A DNA stretch of 64,000 nucleotides from Micromonospora siamensis (GCF_900090305.1 NZ_LT607751.1:4960001-5024000); one strand, 5' to 3'; counted from the first letter of the stretch, positions 1 to 10,703 are shown. Numbers and translations: made by a program. The notes: generated by a model from the letters alone, not told the origin.

Positions 1-1415
<1,415 letters not shown>

Positions 1416-1422
1416 CCTTGCG

Positions 1423-1428
1423 AGTCTA
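1423..1428 (-). promoter_or_regulatory. putative -10 box of a leaderless hisD transcript
   Basis: The minus strand reads TAGACT, then 7 bases, then the hisD GTG. This TANNNT spacing would put the transcription start at or next to the start codon. There is no convincing Shine-Dalgarno. The same arrangement recurs at several other genes in the window. No -35 element is obvious. Confidence 0.55.
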
Positions 1429-1508
1429 GGCGGCGGCACCGCGGGCGGCCCGCGCCGCCCGGACCACGGGACGGTGAGCCGGGACACGCCGCGCGGGACG
1501 CGGCGGGC

Positions 1509-1514
1509 TACGCT
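1509..1514 (+). promoter_or_regulatory. putative -10 box of a leaderless LON-domain gene
   Basis: TACGCT is followed by 7 bases and then the GTG start at 1522. It mirrors the divergent hisD box 80 bases away, so the intergenic region appears to hold two back-to-back promoters for leaderless mRNAs. Confidence 0.5.
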
Positions 1515-1521
1515 CGGAGCC

Positions 1522-2223
1522 GTGACTGCGCGGCTGCCGGTGTTCCCGCTCGCAACGGTGCTCTTTCCCGGTCTGGTGCTGCCGCTGCACATATTCGAGG
1601 AGCGCTACCGGGCGCTGGTGCGGCACCTGATGGCGCTCCCCGACGGCACCCCCCGGGAGTTCGGCGTGGTGGCCATCCGGGCCGGCTGGGAGGTCGCTCC
1701 GGGCGGTGGCCGGGCCACCCCGGGCGGCGGCGAGATCACCCTGCACGAGGTGGGCTGCACCGCCGAGCTGCGTCAGGTCACCGAGCTGGCCGACGGCGGG
1801 TTCGACATCGTCACGGTCGGGCGGCGTCGGTTCCGGATCGGCGACGTCGACCGGGACTCCGCGCCGTACCTGACCGCCTCGGTGGACTGGCTGCCGGAGC
1901 CGGCCGGCCCGGACGAGGCCGCCGACCTGCTGGCCGCCCGGGTGATCTCGGTGTTCCGGCAGTACCTGGGCCTGATCCGGCCCGATCCGGAGGAGATCTC
2001 CGAGCAGCTGCCGGAGGACCCGACGGTGCTGTCGCACCTGGTCGCCGCGACCGCCGCGCTCACCGTCGACGACCGGCAGCGGCTGCTGGCCGTCGACGAC
2101 ACCGCCGCCCGGCTCCGCGCCGAGCTGCGGCTGCTCAACCGCGAGACGGCCCTGCTGCGCCAGGTGCGGGCGGTTCCGGTGCCGCTGGCGGAGCTGGCCA
2201 GCCCGCCGCCGGCCCCGAACTGA
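1522..2223 (+). CDS. LON peptidase substrate-binding domain protein
   Basis: A 233-residue protein that begins with the signature of the LON N-terminal (substrate-binding, PUA-like) domain: [26 protein letters not shown], followed by VAIRAGWEV and a TVGRRRFRI stretch. No AAA or protease domain is present, so it is a stand-alone LON_substr_bdg protein, a common actinobacterial family of unknown exact role. The GTG at 1522 is preferred over the upstream start at 1474 because it begins right at the domain and follows a TANNNT box by 7 bases. The 3' end overlaps the convergent DUF2567 gene by 89 bases. Confidence 0.85.
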   Translation: MTARLPVFPLATVLFPGLVLPLHIFEERYRALVRHLMALPDGTPREFGVVAIRAGWEVAPGGGRATPGGGEITLHEVGCTAELRQVTELADGGFDIVTVGRRRFRIGDVDRDSAPYLTASVDWLPEPAGPDEAADLLAARVISVFRQYLGLIRPDPEEISEQLPEDPTVLSHLVAATAALTVDDRQRLLAVDDTAARLRAELRLLNRETALLRQVRAVPVPLAELASPPPAPN

Positions 2224-2989
2224 CCGGTCCCGGACCGCCCGGACCGACCGGGCCCGGGCCGGACGGCTCCGCACCGAACGGCACCGGGCCGAACGGCGCC
2301 CCGGCGAAGGGCTCCGGCTCCGGACGCAGCGACGGCCAGCGCGACCAGCCGGCCAGCAGGGTGTACGTGACGGCCACCCCGAAGGCGGGCAGCAGCAGGT
2401 TGCCGTGCGGGTAGGGCAGCACCCCGTGGAACCAGTCGACGCCACCGGCGCGCAGGTCGGCCGGCTTGGTGAAGGCCCGGCCCGGTGGCGCCGTCTCCAG
2501 CAGCCGCTGGTACGTCGACAGGCCGATCCGGCGTCCCACCTGCCAGGCGACCAGCGCCGCCGCCAGCGCGCCGGCCGTCCCGCCCAGCAGCGAACCGGGT
2601 CCGCGGCGGCGGCGCAGCACGAACCAGAGCGCCACCCCGGCGAGCACCCCGAAGCCCAGCCCGAGCAGGCTGAACCAGCCGTCGGCGGCGATCGGCTGCT
2701 CGGGCTGCGGCTGGGCGTACACCGCTCCCTCGGGGGTCTTCACCACCGGGATGTCCGGTGCCAGGGCCGCCCAGAGCAACCCCAGCGGGAGGCCCAGCAC
2801 GGTCAGCGCCGCGAACGCGGCCAGCCCGGCGAGCACCGCCCGCCGACGGGCACCCGGCTCCGGCGCGGGCGCGGGCGGCGGCTGCCACCACCACGGCGGC
2901 GCCTCTCCCGCCCCTGCGGACGCGGCGGGCGGATCGGTGGCAGCGCGACCGGCTTCGGCCCGCTCGGCATCGGAATTCTCCGGACTCAC
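2135..2989 (-). CDS. DUF2567-type membrane protein
   Basis: A 284-residue protein with a disordered, Pro/Trp-rich N-terminus (about residues 1-50) and four hydrophobic segments: around 51-75 (AVLAGLAAFAALTVLGL), 105-125, 135-155, and near 225-240. Between them lies a soluble loop starting with DIPVVKTPEGAVYAQP. This layout and the motif order match the actinobacterial DUF2567 family of unknown function. The C-terminus is Pro/Gly-rich and low complexity, and its coding sequence overlaps the convergent LON-domain gene. The GTG start has an AGAGG Shine-Dalgarno. It lies 27 bases after the ParA-like gene on the same strand and may be cotranscribed with it. Confidence 0.7.
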   Translation of the reverse strand: MSPENSDAERAEAGRAATDPPAASAGAGEAPPWWWQPPPAPAPEPGARRRAVLAGLAAFAALTVLGLPLGLLWAALAPDIPVVKTPEGAVYAQPQPEQPIAADGWFSLLGLGFGVLAGVALWFVLRRRRGPGSLLGGTAGALAAALVAWQVGRRIGLSTYQRLLETAPPGRAFTKPADLRAGGVDWFHGVLPYPHGNLLLPAFGVAVTYTLLAGWSRWPSLRPEPEPFAGAPFGPVPFGAEPSGPGPVGPGGPGPVSSGPAAGWPAPPAAPEPPAPGAAGPSRG

Positions 2990-3016
2990 CCGATGATCCT
3001 CTCAGCCCGGGCGGGG

Positions 3017-4804
3017 TCAGCGGGCGAAGGGTTCGAGCATGACGGCGGCGGCCTCCAGCCAGGCGCGCCGGGTGTCCGGCTGGAGCTGGTGGTACTCGAT
3101 CGAGGAGCCGGTCTCCAGCGCCGGGTCGTACGGCACCACGGCCACCGCCCGGGTCCGGGTGGCGAAGTGCCGCTCCAGGTCGGTCTGCAACGACGACCGG
3201 CCCGGCGTGGGGCAGGAGATCAGGGTCACCGCGTTGTCGGCCAGCTCCCCCATCCCCACCTCGTGCAGCAGGTCCAGCATCCAGTCCGCGCTGAACGCGG
3301 CGTCCTCGCGCGGCACGGTGGTGACGACGAGCTGGTCGGCGGCCTGCATCACCGTCCGCCAGTTGGCGCTCTCCACGTTGTTGCCGGTGTCCACGCAGAC
3401 CACGTCGTGGGTACGGCGTAGCAGCTCCAGCACCCGCTTGACGGTGAACTGGTCCAGCCGCTGGGCGAACCGGGGGCTCTCCTCACCGGCCAGCACGTCG
3501 TACGAGCCGTCGGAGGCGTGCCGCAGGTAGTCGTCCAGCTGGTCCAGCAGGGTCGCACCCTCCAGGATCTCGATCTGGGCGAGGTCGTGGATCAGGTGCC
3601 GGATGGTGCGGGCGTGCCGGGCGCTGCCGGCGCGCAGGCCCAGCGTGCCGCGCAGCTCGTTGTCGTCCCAGGCGAGCACGCCCTTGCCGCGCACGCTGCC
3701 CACGGTGGCGGCGGCGAGCACCGTGGCGGTGGTCTTGTGCACGCCGCCCTTGGGGTTGGCGAAGGCCAGCACCCGCGGGGCGCCCAGCTCGCGGCGGAGC
3801 ACGGCGGACGCCCGCTCGGACTCGCTCTCCGGTGCCGGCGCCCGCCAGTCCGGCCGCTCGGCGACCACCGCGGAGGCGACCACGGCGGAGGCGACCACGG
3901 GCGGGGCCGCCTCGACGGCGGCGGTGGCCCGGTACGCCGGTTCGACCGCCGCCACCGACCGGTACGTGGGCTCCGGCCGGGCCGGTGTGGGTGGGTAACC
4001 CGGATCCGGGTGGCCGGGGTCGACGTAGTCCGGGTCGAGCGGACCGGGGCGGGCCGGCTCCGGCGGGGCGACCGTTGGGGCGAGCTGCTGCCGCCGCGCC
4101 TCCGGCTGGTGCGCCTCGGGCCGGTAGCCGCGCCCCTCCAGCAGCGCGTACCGGGACTCCACCGGGGGCGGCTCGTGCCGGTAGCCGTTCTCCAGCGCCG
4201 AGTACCGCGACTCGGCCACCGGCTCCTGCCACGCCGGCTCGGGCTGGTACGCCGACTCGGCCCGGTAGGCCGGCTCGGGCTGGTACGCCGGCTCGGGCTG
4301 GTACGCCGGCTCAGGCTGGTACGCCGGCTCGGCCCGGTACGCCGGGTCCACCCGGTACGTCCCCTCGGCCCGGTAACCGGGCTCGGCCCCGTACCCCGGC
4401 TCCCGGTAGGCCGCGTCGGGACGACCCGGCTCCGGATACGCCGGCTCGCGATAGGACTCCGCGCCGTAGCCCGGCTCCGCGCCGTAGCCCGGCCCCGCCC
4501 GGTGGGTGGGGTCGGCCCGGTAGCCGTCCTCTGCCCGGTAGCCGGCCAGCGGGTCGTACGCCGGCTCGGTCACCCGGCCGACCGCCGACACCCGCCCCGA
4601 GTACCCGCTGCCGGACGCGCGTCGCGGCAACGCCTCCCGCGCCGCCGGTGGGGGCTCCTCCGTGCGGTGGTCGGCGTCGGCCTGTTCCGCGGTACGACCG
4701 CCGAGCCGGGCCCGGTCGAACAGCGCCCGCCACCGCGGTGCTGGTTCGACCGGCCGTGACCAGCCGGTCTCCGTGCCGTCCAAGGCTCGCCCTCCCAGCG
4801 CCAT
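3017..4804 (-). CDS. MinD/ParA-family ATPase with long repetitive N-terminal region
   Basis: A 595-residue protein. The C-terminal half (about 345-595) is a SIMIBI ATPase with a deviant Walker A, FANPKGGVHKTT, and later DVVCVDTGNN and a VTTVPREDAAFSADWMLDL segment, as in MinD/ParA-like proteins that position or partition cargo at the membrane or nucleoid. The first half is low complexity, dominated by six-residue repeats of the PAYQPE/PAYRAE type, rich in Tyr, Pro and Glu, and probably disordered. It is not next to parB or to type VII secretion genes, so its cargo cannot be inferred. The ATG has only a weak GGGAAC ribosome site, and a TAGCCT box lies 15 bases upstream. Confidence 0.8.
   Translation of the reverse strand: MALGGRALDGTETGWSRPVEPAPRWRALFDRARLGGRTAEQADADHRTEEPPPAAREALPRRASGSGYSGRVSAVGRVTEPAYDPLAGYRAEDGYRADPTHRAGPGYGAEPGYGAESYREPAYPEPGRPDAAYREPGYGAEPGYRAEGTYRVDPAYRAEPAYQPEPAYQPEPAYQPEPAYRAESAYQPEPAWQEPVAESRYSALENGYRHEPPPVESRYALLEGRGYRPEAHQPEARRQQLAPTVAPPEPARPGPLDPDYVDPGHPDPGYPPTPARPEPTYRSVAAVEPAYRATAAVEAAPPVVASAVVASAVVAERPDWRAPAPESESERASAVLRRELGAPRVLAFANPKGGVHKTTATVLAAATVGSVRGKGVLAWDDNELRGTLGLRAGSARHARTIRHLIHDLAQIEILEGATLLDQLDDYLRHASDGSYDVLAGEESPRFAQRLDQFTVKRVLELLRRTHDVVCVDTGNNVESANWRTVMQAADQLVVTTVPREDAAFSADWMLDLLHEVGMGELADNAVTLISCPTPGRSSLQTDLERHFATRTRAVAVVPYDPALETGSSIEYHQLQPDTRRAWLEAAAVMLEPFAR
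4234..4350. repeat. 18-base tandem repeats coding for PAYQPE
   Basis: Inside the ParA-like gene the sequence repeats with an 18-base period, around the unit GGCTCGGGCTGGTACGCC on the plus strand. Four nearly identical copies lie back to back, and more divergent copies continue towards 4560. Each unit codes for six residues on the minus strand. Near-identity at the DNA level suggests recent copy-number change, so this tract may vary in length between strains. Confidence 0.85.
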
Positions 4805-5018
4805 CGGTTCCCGCCTGACAGGCTACGGAGACAAACCCTATTCGGACCACACCCGTGCGCGCACATCCCCCGTCGGTCATGCTCGCCGCCGCCTGCCGGC
4901 GCCTCCGGGCCGGAGCGTGTCCGGCGAGGTCAGCGCGGTGCCGCCGGGTGGCGGACCGGTCGGCCGCGCGGCCGGCCCCGGTGACGGATCGATCACCTCC
5001 GGTGCCGCTTCCGACGAA

Positions 5019-5798
5019 TCACCCGCCCGGGGCCAGCTCCCGGTCGGCCGGCGGCCGGGCCAGGTCGCGCTGTTCCGGCAGCGGTGGGGTGAGCACCGCC
5101 CGGTCGAGCCGCCGCAGCTCGGGCGCCGGATCGACCGCGCGGACCCCGGGCCGGCCGGCGAGCGCCCGCAACGCGGCCGGGTCGGCCCGGACCAGGGCCG
5201 CGTACACGCAGGAGCAGCCGGACCGGTACGCCGCCGCCTCGGCGGTCGCCACCCGGGCGCCGCTGTCGTACACCCGGCGCAGTTCACCACCGGGATCGGT
5301 GGCGTCGGTCAGCGCGGCGGACCGGTCCCGCTGGTCGGCGGCCTCCCGGTCCTTGCGCGCGGCCACCTCGGTCATCCCGGCTCGGACGTGCTCCGGCACC
5401 AGCTGCGCGGGGATCCGGACGATCTCGGTCTGCCGCTGCGGCAGCGGCACCCGGGCGACCACCTCGGCGACCGTCGTCCCGGCCAGTACCGGCGCCAGCC
5501 GTCCCGGCGGGAGGTAGCCGGCGAAGGTGACCAGCGCGTACGGCTCACCGCCGGCCGGCAGGGCCGCCAGCTCGGCGGACGAGGCGCGCAGGTAGGCGGG
5601 GACGGAGCCGCCGGCGGCCACCCCGACCCGGGTCACCTCGCCGACCGTGGTGTCCACCGCCGCCGGCCGGTCCGCCGTACGGGCGGCGACCGCCCCGACG
5701 GCGAGCACGCCGGCCAGCGCGGCGACGGTCAGCCGCCCCGGCGTCCGCCACCGGGGCGACGCCGGCGGCGCGGCGGTCGGTTCTTCCGCTCGGCTCAT
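5019..5798 (-). CDS. membrane-anchored protein of unknown function
   Basis: A 259-residue protein that I do not recognise. It has a short cytoplasmic N-terminus, one membrane segment at about residues 23-41 (LTVAALAGVLAVGAVAA) and an extracytoplasmic domain of about 215 residues. That domain has a helical, charged middle part (AARKDREAADQRDRSAAL) and a later GCSCVYAAL pair of cysteines. The fold and length suggest a bitopic secreted-side protein, but no catalytic motif is visible. It follows the RluA gene by 19 bases on the same strand and is probably read with it. Confidence 0.6.
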   Translation of the reverse strand: MSRAEEPTAAPPASPRWRTPGRLTVAALAGVLAVGAVAARTADRPAAVDTTVGEVTRVGVAAGGSVPAYLRASSAELAALPAGGEPYALVTFAGYLPPGRLAPVLAGTTVAEVVARVPLPQRQTEIVRIPAQLVPEHVRAGMTEVAARKDREAADQRDRSAALTDATDPGGELRRVYDSGARVATAEAAAYRSGCSCVYAALVRADPAALRALAGRPGVRAVDPAPELRRLDRAVLTPPLPEQRDLARPPADRELAPGG

Positions 5799-5817
5799 CG
5801 GACAGCTCGCACCGGCG

Positions 5818-6762
5818 TCAGTCGGCCAGGATCTCCAGCGCCCGGGCCAGGTCCGCCGGGTAGTCGCTGACGAACGTGACCTCCTCGCCCGTGCCCGGGT
5901 GGGTGAAGCTCAGCGAGCGGGCGTGCAGCCACTGCCGGGACAGCTTGAGCCGGGCCGACAGGGTCGGGTCCGCGCCGTAGGTGAGGTCGCCGACGCACGG
6001 GTGCCGCATGCTGGAGAAGTGCACCCGGATCTGGTGCGTACGCCCGGTCTCCAGCCGGACGTCGAGCAGGCTCGCCGCCGGGAACGCCTCGAGGGTGTCG
6101 TAGTGGGTGATGCTCGGCTTGCCGCCGGAGACCACCGCCCAGCGGTAGTCGTGGTTCGGGTGCCGGTCGATCGGCGCGTCGATGGTGCCGCGCGACGGGT
6201 CGGGGTGGCCCTGCACCACGGCGTGGTAGCGCTTCTCCACCTCGCGGTACTTGAAGGCCCGCTTCAACGCCGTGTACGCCTGCTCGCTCTTGGCCACCAC
6301 CATGATCCCGGTGGTGCCGACGTCCAGCCGATGCACGACGCCCTGCCGCTCGGCGGCGCCGCTGGTGGAGATGCGGTGCCCGATGCCGGCCAGGCCGCCG
6401 ATCACGGTCGGGCCGGTCCAGCCGGGGCTGGGGTGGGCGGCCACCCCGACCGGCTTGTCCACCACCACGATGTCGTCGTCGGCGTAGACCACGTCCAGGC
6501 CGGGAACGGCCTGCGGCACCACCGTCGGCGGGGCGGCCGGCGCGGGGAGGGTGACCTCCAGCCAGGAGCCCGCCTTGACCTTGTACGAGTTGGCCCGCGC
6601 GGCGCCGTCGACGAGCGCGTCACCGGCGTCGACCAGCGCCGCTGCGGCGGTGCGGGAGAGACCGAACAGCCGGGACACCGCCTGGTCGAGGCGCATGCCC
6701 TCCAGGCCGTCCGGGACCGGCAGCGAGCGGTGGTCGCCGCCCGCGGAGAAGGCGGAGGTCAC
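5818..6762 (-). CDS. RluA-family 23S rRNA/tRNA pseudouridine synthase
   Basis: A 314-residue enzyme with an N-terminal S4 RNA-binding domain (about residues 20-70, [17 protein letters not shown]) and an RluA catalytic domain. The active-site motif is HRLDVGTTG, with the catalytic aspartate at residue 147. Other family marks are GRTHQIRVH and the closing [10 protein letters not shown] segment. The GTG at 6760-6762 overlaps the lspA stop (GTGA), which is why the much longer open frame to 7263 is rejected. Coupling to lspA is common in bacteria. It is RluD-like by domain order, but the target uridines cannot be told from sequence. Confidence 0.9.
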   Translation of the reverse strand: MTSAFSAGGDHRSLPVPDGLEGMRLDQAVSRLFGLSRTAAAALVDAGDALVDGAARANSYKVKAGSWLEVTLPAPAAPPTVVPQAVPGLDVVYADDDIVVVDKPVGVAAHPSPGWTGPTVIGGLAGIGHRISTSGAAERQGVVHRLDVGTTGIMVVAKSEQAYTALKRAFKYREVEKRYHAVVQGHPDPSRGTIDAPIDRHPNHDYRWAVVSGGKPSITHYDTLEAFPAASLLDVRLETGRTHQIRVHFSSMRHPCVGDLTYGADPTLSARLKLSRQWLHARSLSFTHPGTGEEVTFVSDYPADLARALEILAD

Positions 6763-7391
6763 GAGCGCCCCCGGGGCTCGGTGGTGGTGCCGTCGGCGGG
6801 CTCCGGCGTGGGTTCGGCGCCGGCGGTCGGCCGGTCGGCTCCGGCCCGGCCACCGTCGCGCTGGCGTCCGGTCAGCTCCAGCAGCACCGCCAGGGTCACC
6901 CCGGAGACCAGGGCGCTGTCGGCCAGGTTGAACACCGGCCAGACCTGCCCGTACGGGTCGAAGAGGCTGACCATGTCGACCACGTGGCCGACGAAGTGAC
7001 CCGGGGCGCGGAAGATCCGGTCGACGAGGTTGCCGAGCGCCCCGCCCAGCACCAGGCCCAGCGAGACCGCCCAGGGCACCGAGCGCAGCCGTACCGCCAT
7101 CCAGCAGATCCAGCCGACGACGCCGAGGGTGATCAGCGGAAAGACCCAGGTGTGGTCGGAGCCGATGCTCCAGGCGGCGCCGCTGTTGCGGGTCAGGCTG
7201 AAGTAGACCGCTCCACCGAGCACCCGCACCGGGGCGCGGTCGGTGAGCGCGGAGAGCGCCCACTGCTTGGTGAGCAGGTCGGCCGCGAGGACCGCGACGG
7301 CGAGGCCGACGAGCACCCCGACCGCCTTTCGGCGACGGGTGCCGCCGCCCGGCTCGGCGGTGCCGGATCCAGCGGGTGGCGCTGCGGTCAT
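6759..7391 (-). CDS. lspA: prolipoprotein signal peptidase (signal peptidase II)
   Basis: A 210-residue membrane protease that cuts the signal peptide from diacylated prolipoproteins. It has four membrane segments and both catalytic aspartates in family context: GNLVDRIFR (D124) and FNLADSAL (D158), with the NSGAAWSI motif before them. The C-terminus is longer than in model enzymes and charged. The ATG is preceded by GGGGAG. It is the first gene of an lspA-RluA pair with a 4-base overlap and lies about 67 bases after the DksA-like gene on the same strand. The lipoprotein at 31885 in this window is an example of a substrate. Confidence 0.95.
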   Translation of the reverse strand: MTAAPPAGSGTAEPGGGTRRRKAVGVLVGLAVAVLAADLLTKQWALSALTDRAPVRVLGGAVYFSLTRNSGAAWSIGSDHTWVFPLITLGVVGWICWMAVRLRSVPWAVSLGLVLGGALGNLVDRIFRAPGHFVGHVVDMVSLFDPYGQVWPVFNLADSALVSGVTLAVLLELTGRQRDGGRAGADRPTAGAEPTPEPADGTTTEPRGRS

Positions 7392-7458
7392 CTGCTCCCC
7401 ATCGACACTATCGACGGTGATGCCTCACCGTCGGCTCATCGCCGCCGGGGAGCGGACC

Positions 7459-7878
7459 TCAGCGCCGCTCCTCCAGCTGCTTGCACTTCACGCAGAGGGT
7501 CGCCGACGGGAAGGCGGCGAGCCGCTCCACCGGAATCGGGTCGCCGCACCGCTCGCACCAGCCGTAGCCACCCTCGTCGAGCCGCTCCAGGGCGCGTTCG
7601 ACCTGCGTGATCCGTTCCCGGATGCTGTTGGCGAGAGAGATCTCCTGCTCCCGCTCGAACGTCTTGGTCCCGGTGTCGGCCTGGTCGTCCCCGGCCGAGT
7701 CGGTCAGCCGGTCGCGCTGCAGCTCGGTGATCTCGCTCAGCGTCTGATCGTACTCGGCGCGCAACTCGTCGCGCCGTGCCGCCAGGGCCGCCCGGATCTT
7801 CTCGGTCTCCGCCGCGCTGCGGGTGGCCTTCGCCACCGGCTTACGGCCGGCGGTCCTGGTGTCGGCTGGCTTCGCCAT
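7459..7878 (-). CDS. DksA/TraR-type zinc-finger protein
   Basis: A 139-residue protein with a Lys/Ala-rich N-terminus, a long helical hairpin (about 35-105) and a C-terminal four-cysteine zinc finger, WCERCGDPIP...CVKCKQ, as in the DksA/TraR family that binds the secondary channel of RNA polymerase. The acidic tip residues typical of true DksA are not clearly present, so action on rRNA promoters is not assured. The ATG at 7876-7878 has a GGGAG ribosome site. The open frame to 8046 is longer but has no conserved sequence upstream of this ATG. In actinobacteria this gene usually precedes lspA, as here. Confidence 0.85.
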   Translation of the reverse strand: MAKPADTRTAGRKPVAKATRSAAETEKIRAALAARRDELRAEYDQTLSEITELQRDRLTDSAGDDQADTGTKTFEREQEISLANSIRERITQVERALERLDEGGYGWCERCGDPIPVERLAAFPSATLCVKCKQLEERR

Positions 7879-8106
7879 CGTCAGCTCCCTCGGCCACGGA
7901 AGACCCGCAGCGGTCGGCGGTCGGACAGGGTCCGCCGGCCTGGCGTCCCCCATGCAGGTACGAAACGGGCACACGGCAGCGACGACCGCGCACTCCGGAG
8001 GTTGGCAAGAATACGGAACGTACAGGCGTCCGACAACGTGGCGCACCGTGGCACCGTGATTCCGCCTCGATCATCCCCTAACCAGGGCAAAAGGAACGCT
8101 AGCAGA

Positions 8107-9609
8107 TCAGTCGTCGTGATCTTCGCCGTACTCGCCAAACCACCTGGCCAGACGACCCCGCCGGCTGACCGCCCGGAGCCGGCGCTCGGCGGCGTCCCGC
8201 ACCCCCGCGGTGGCCACGATCAGCAGGCTGTCCCCCACCTTCAGCCGGGTGTCCGGACCGGGCACGAAACCGACGCCGTCGCGCAGCACCAGGGTCACCG
8301 CGGCACCCACCGGCAGCCGCAGCTCGTCCACGTGCACCCCGCCCAGCCGGGAACCCGGTGGCACCTCCAGCTGGAGCAGGTCGGCCCGCATCCGCTCCAG
8401 TGGCGCGGTCTCCACCCGGATCTCCGCCGCCTCGGCCGGCGCGGTCACCCCCAGCCGGCGGGCCGCCGGCGCGAGCGTCCCCGCCTGGAGCAGCGTGAAG
8501 ATCACCACCAGCACGAAGACCGCGTCGAAGAGCCGGTCCGCGCCCGGCACCCGCTCCGACAGCGGGATGGTGGCCAGCACGATCGGCACCGCCCCCCGCA
8601 GCCCGGCCCAGGACAGGAACGCCTGCTCCCGCAGCCGGAACCGGAACGGCAGCGCGGCGACCGCCACCGACAGCGGCCGGGCGGCCAGCACCAGCGCCAG
8701 CCCGGTGACCACCGCCGGCCACACCGCCGCGCCCAGCCGGCTCGGCGTGACCAGCAGGCCGAGCAGCACGAACAGGCCGATCTGGGCCAGCCACGCCAAC
8801 CCGTCGGCGAACCCCAGGATGGCCTGCCGGTGCGGCAGCCGCGCGTTGCCCAGCAGCACGCCGGCGACGTAGACGGCGAGGAAACCCGAGGCGTGCAGCA
8901 CCGCGCCGGCCGCGTACGCCAGCACCGTGAAGCCGACCACCGCGATCGGATAGAGCCCCGCCGACGGCAACGCCTCCCGGCGCAGGGCGAACCGCCCGGC
9001 GAGCCCGGCGAGCAGGCCGACCGCCGCGCCGGCACCCAGCTCGTAGCCGAGCACGAGCACCTCGTACCACCAGGGGTGGCCGGTCGGCGCGCCCCGGGAC
9101 AGCAGCACCACCAGCAGCACCACCGGGGCGTCGTTCATGCCGGACTCGGCCTCGAGGGTGGCCACCAGCCGGGGTGGCAGGCGCAGCCGGCGCAGGGTGG
9201 CGAAGACCGCGGCGGCGTCGGTGGAGGAGAGCACCGCGCCGTAGAGCAGGGCCAGCCGCCAGTCCAGGCCGAGCGCGACGTGCACCACCACGCCGACCAC
9301 CACGATGCTGACCAGCACGCCGAGGGTGGACAGCGTCGCCGCCAGGCCGAGCACCGGGCGCAACGTGCTCCACCGGGCGCTCAGCCCACCCTCGGCGATG
9401 ATCACGATCAGCGCACAGAACCCGAGCACCCGGGTCAGCTCGGCGTCGTCGAAGCGGATCCCGAGGCCGGACTCCCCGATCGCCACGCCCAGCGCCAGGT
9501 AGACCAGGAGGCTGGGCACGCCCAGGCGGGTGGAGAAGCGGACCGCGCCGACCGCCACCAGCAGGACGGCGGCCCCGAGCAGCAGGGCCAGGTCGAGCCC
9601 GGGCGTCAC
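8107..9609 (-). CDS. cation/proton antiporter with RCK C-terminal domain (NhaP2/CvrA type)
   Basis: A 500-residue protein with about 12 membrane helices of the Na+/H+ exchanger fold (residues 5-385) and a cytoplasmic TrkA-C/RCK_C domain (about 415-480, GGVHVDELRLPVGAAVTLVLR...VGDSLLIVAT). Helix motifs include LSSTDAAAVFATLRR and EAESGMNDAPVVL, the ion-binding Asp region of the CPA1 family. It probably exchanges K+ or Na+ for protons. The GTG start lies 22 bases after the DUF167 gene, which places it at the end of the divIVA-side gene string. Confidence 0.85.
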   Translation of the reverse strand: MTPGLDLALLLGAAVLLVAVGAVRFSTRLGVPSLLVYLALGVAIGESGLGIRFDDAELTRVLGFCALIVIIAEGGLSARWSTLRPVLGLAATLSTLGVLVSIVVVGVVVHVALGLDWRLALLYGAVLSSTDAAAVFATLRRLRLPPRLVATLEAESGMNDAPVVLLVVLLSRGAPTGHPWWYEVLVLGYELGAGAAVGLLAGLAGRFALRREALPSAGLYPIAVVGFTVLAYAAGAVLHASGFLAVYVAGVLLGNARLPHRQAILGFADGLAWLAQIGLFVLLGLLVTPSRLGAAVWPAVVTGLALVLAARPLSVAVAALPFRFRLREQAFLSWAGLRGAVPIVLATIPLSERVPGADRLFDAVFVLVVIFTLLQAGTLAPAARRLGVTAPAEAAEIRVETAPLERMRADLLQLEVPPGSRLGGVHVDELRLPVGAAVTLVLRDGVGFVPGPDTRLKVGDSLLIVATAGVRDAAERRLRAVSRRGRLARWFGEYGEDHDD

Positions 9610-9631
9610 GGGCCACCGACCGGCGGCGCCG

Positions 9632-9934
9632 TCACCCGGCCGATCCGTCGCGCAGCCGGCGCAGCGCCTCCGGCAGGCCCGGCGTCACCTGGACCCCGAA
9701 GAGCTTGTCCCGGCTGGTCGCCCCGGCCCGCAGGGACACCGCGGCCGGCCGGAGGCCGAGCGCGTCGGCCAGGGCACGGCGGGCCGCCTCGGTGGCCCGC
9801 CCGTCGACGGCCGGCGCGTTCACCGCGATCACCAGGGCGGGGCCGTGCGGACCGTCGTACCGGCCGCCGACCCGGGCCCGGGAGGAGCCCGGCTTCACCC
9901 GTACGGCCACGGTGAGGGTGTCGTCCACGGTCAC
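9632..9934 (-). CDS. DUF167 (YggU-type) small protein
   Basis: A 100-residue protein of the DUF167/YggU family, with the family core VAVRVKPGSSRARVGG, then VNAPAVDGRATEAARRALADALG and VSLRAGATSRDKLF. The function is unknown; the fold is a small alpha/beta domain. The GTG at 9934 is used because it begins just before the domain. A TTG at 9949 that overlaps the upstream stop (TTGA) is an alternative and would add five residues. It is the usual neighbour of yggT/divIVA clusters in many bacteria. Confidence 0.85.
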   Translation of the reverse strand: MTVDDTLTVAVRVKPGSSRARVGGRYDGPHGPALVIAVNAPAVDGRATEAARRALADALGLRPAAVSLRAGATSRDKLFGVQVTPGLPEALRRLRDGSAG

Positions 9935-9945
9935 GGTGGGGCGGC

Positions 9946-10623
9946 TCAACTCGGGCCGGACTCGGCGAGCAGCACGGCGTCCGGGGTGCAGCGGGAGCAC
10001 GGGGTGAAGCCCAGCTCGACCGCCTCGGCGACCGGGAGCGACTCGTCGTCGCGGCCGACCAGGTGGACGCAGTCGGCGAGGTGGTAGCGGGGCCGGCCGT
10101 CCACCACCCGCACCTCGGCCTGCAGCCGGGCCACCAGTGCGGCCTGTGCGGGGGTGACCGGCTCGGCGGGCGGCTCGTCCGGCAGGAGCACGGAGGTGGC
10201 CACCGGCTCCGGGGTCACGAACCGCTGGTCGAGCGGGTCGAACGGTGGCCGGCCGGCGTAGGGGTTCGCGCCGGCGTACCGGTCGGCGTCGAGGTCGAGG
10301 TCGGGCCCGGCCTCGGCGAACGGGTCGACGGTCGCCGACGGGCCGGGCGGTTGCCGCCACCCGGCGCCGTCGGTGTCGACCGTCGTGGGGACGTACTGCC
10401 CCGGGATGTCCGCCGGCGCGACGGACGGGTCACGCGGGGCCGTCCCGGCCCGGGCCGCAGCGGCGCGGGCGGTGGCCGCCTGGCGGGCGCCCACCACCAG
10501 CGCGATCGCGGCCAACAGGCTGGCCGCGATCGAGGCGACCAGCAGCGGGCTGGACCCACTGGCCAGGCCGAGGACGAGTGACCCGACGGCGACGAGGATG
10601 AGCAGCACGCTTGCGACTATCAC
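9946..10623 (-). CDS. two-helix membrane protein with C-terminal Cys/His metal-site motif
   Basis: A 225-residue protein with two N-terminal membrane helices (about 2-20 and 25-45), a variable Pro/Asp-rich linker and a small conserved C-terminal module (about 175-215). The module reads YHLADCVHL, then about 20 residues, then GFTPCSRCTP. The His/Cys...CxxC spacing resembles the small zinc-binding motif seen in Ada-type and related bacterial modules, but I do not assign it to a named family. It follows divIVA and overlaps the DUF167 gene end region. The GTG start is preceded by GGGGGTGAG. Confidence 0.6.
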   Translation of the reverse strand: MIVASVLLILVAVGSLVLGLASGSSPLLVASIAASLLAAIALVVGARQAATARAAAARAGTAPRDPSVAPADIPGQYVPTTVDTDGAGWRQPPGPSATVDPFAEAGPDLDLDADRYAGANPYAGRPPFDPLDQRFVTPEPVATSVLLPDEPPAEPVTPAQAALVARLQAEVRVVDGRPRYHLADCVHLVGRDDESLPVAEAVELGFTPCSRCTPDAVLLAESGPS

Positions 10624-10703
10624 GGCTCACCCCCGCCGCCTCGCAGTCGGTGTGGCAGGGCCGGCGGGCGCCGCGCTCGAGGCGACGGCCGCCGACGGTT
10701 GGG

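Noticed and set aside
4234..4560. CRISPR array
   Set aside because: The 18-base units are directly adjacent without spacers and code for a peptide repeat inside an open frame.
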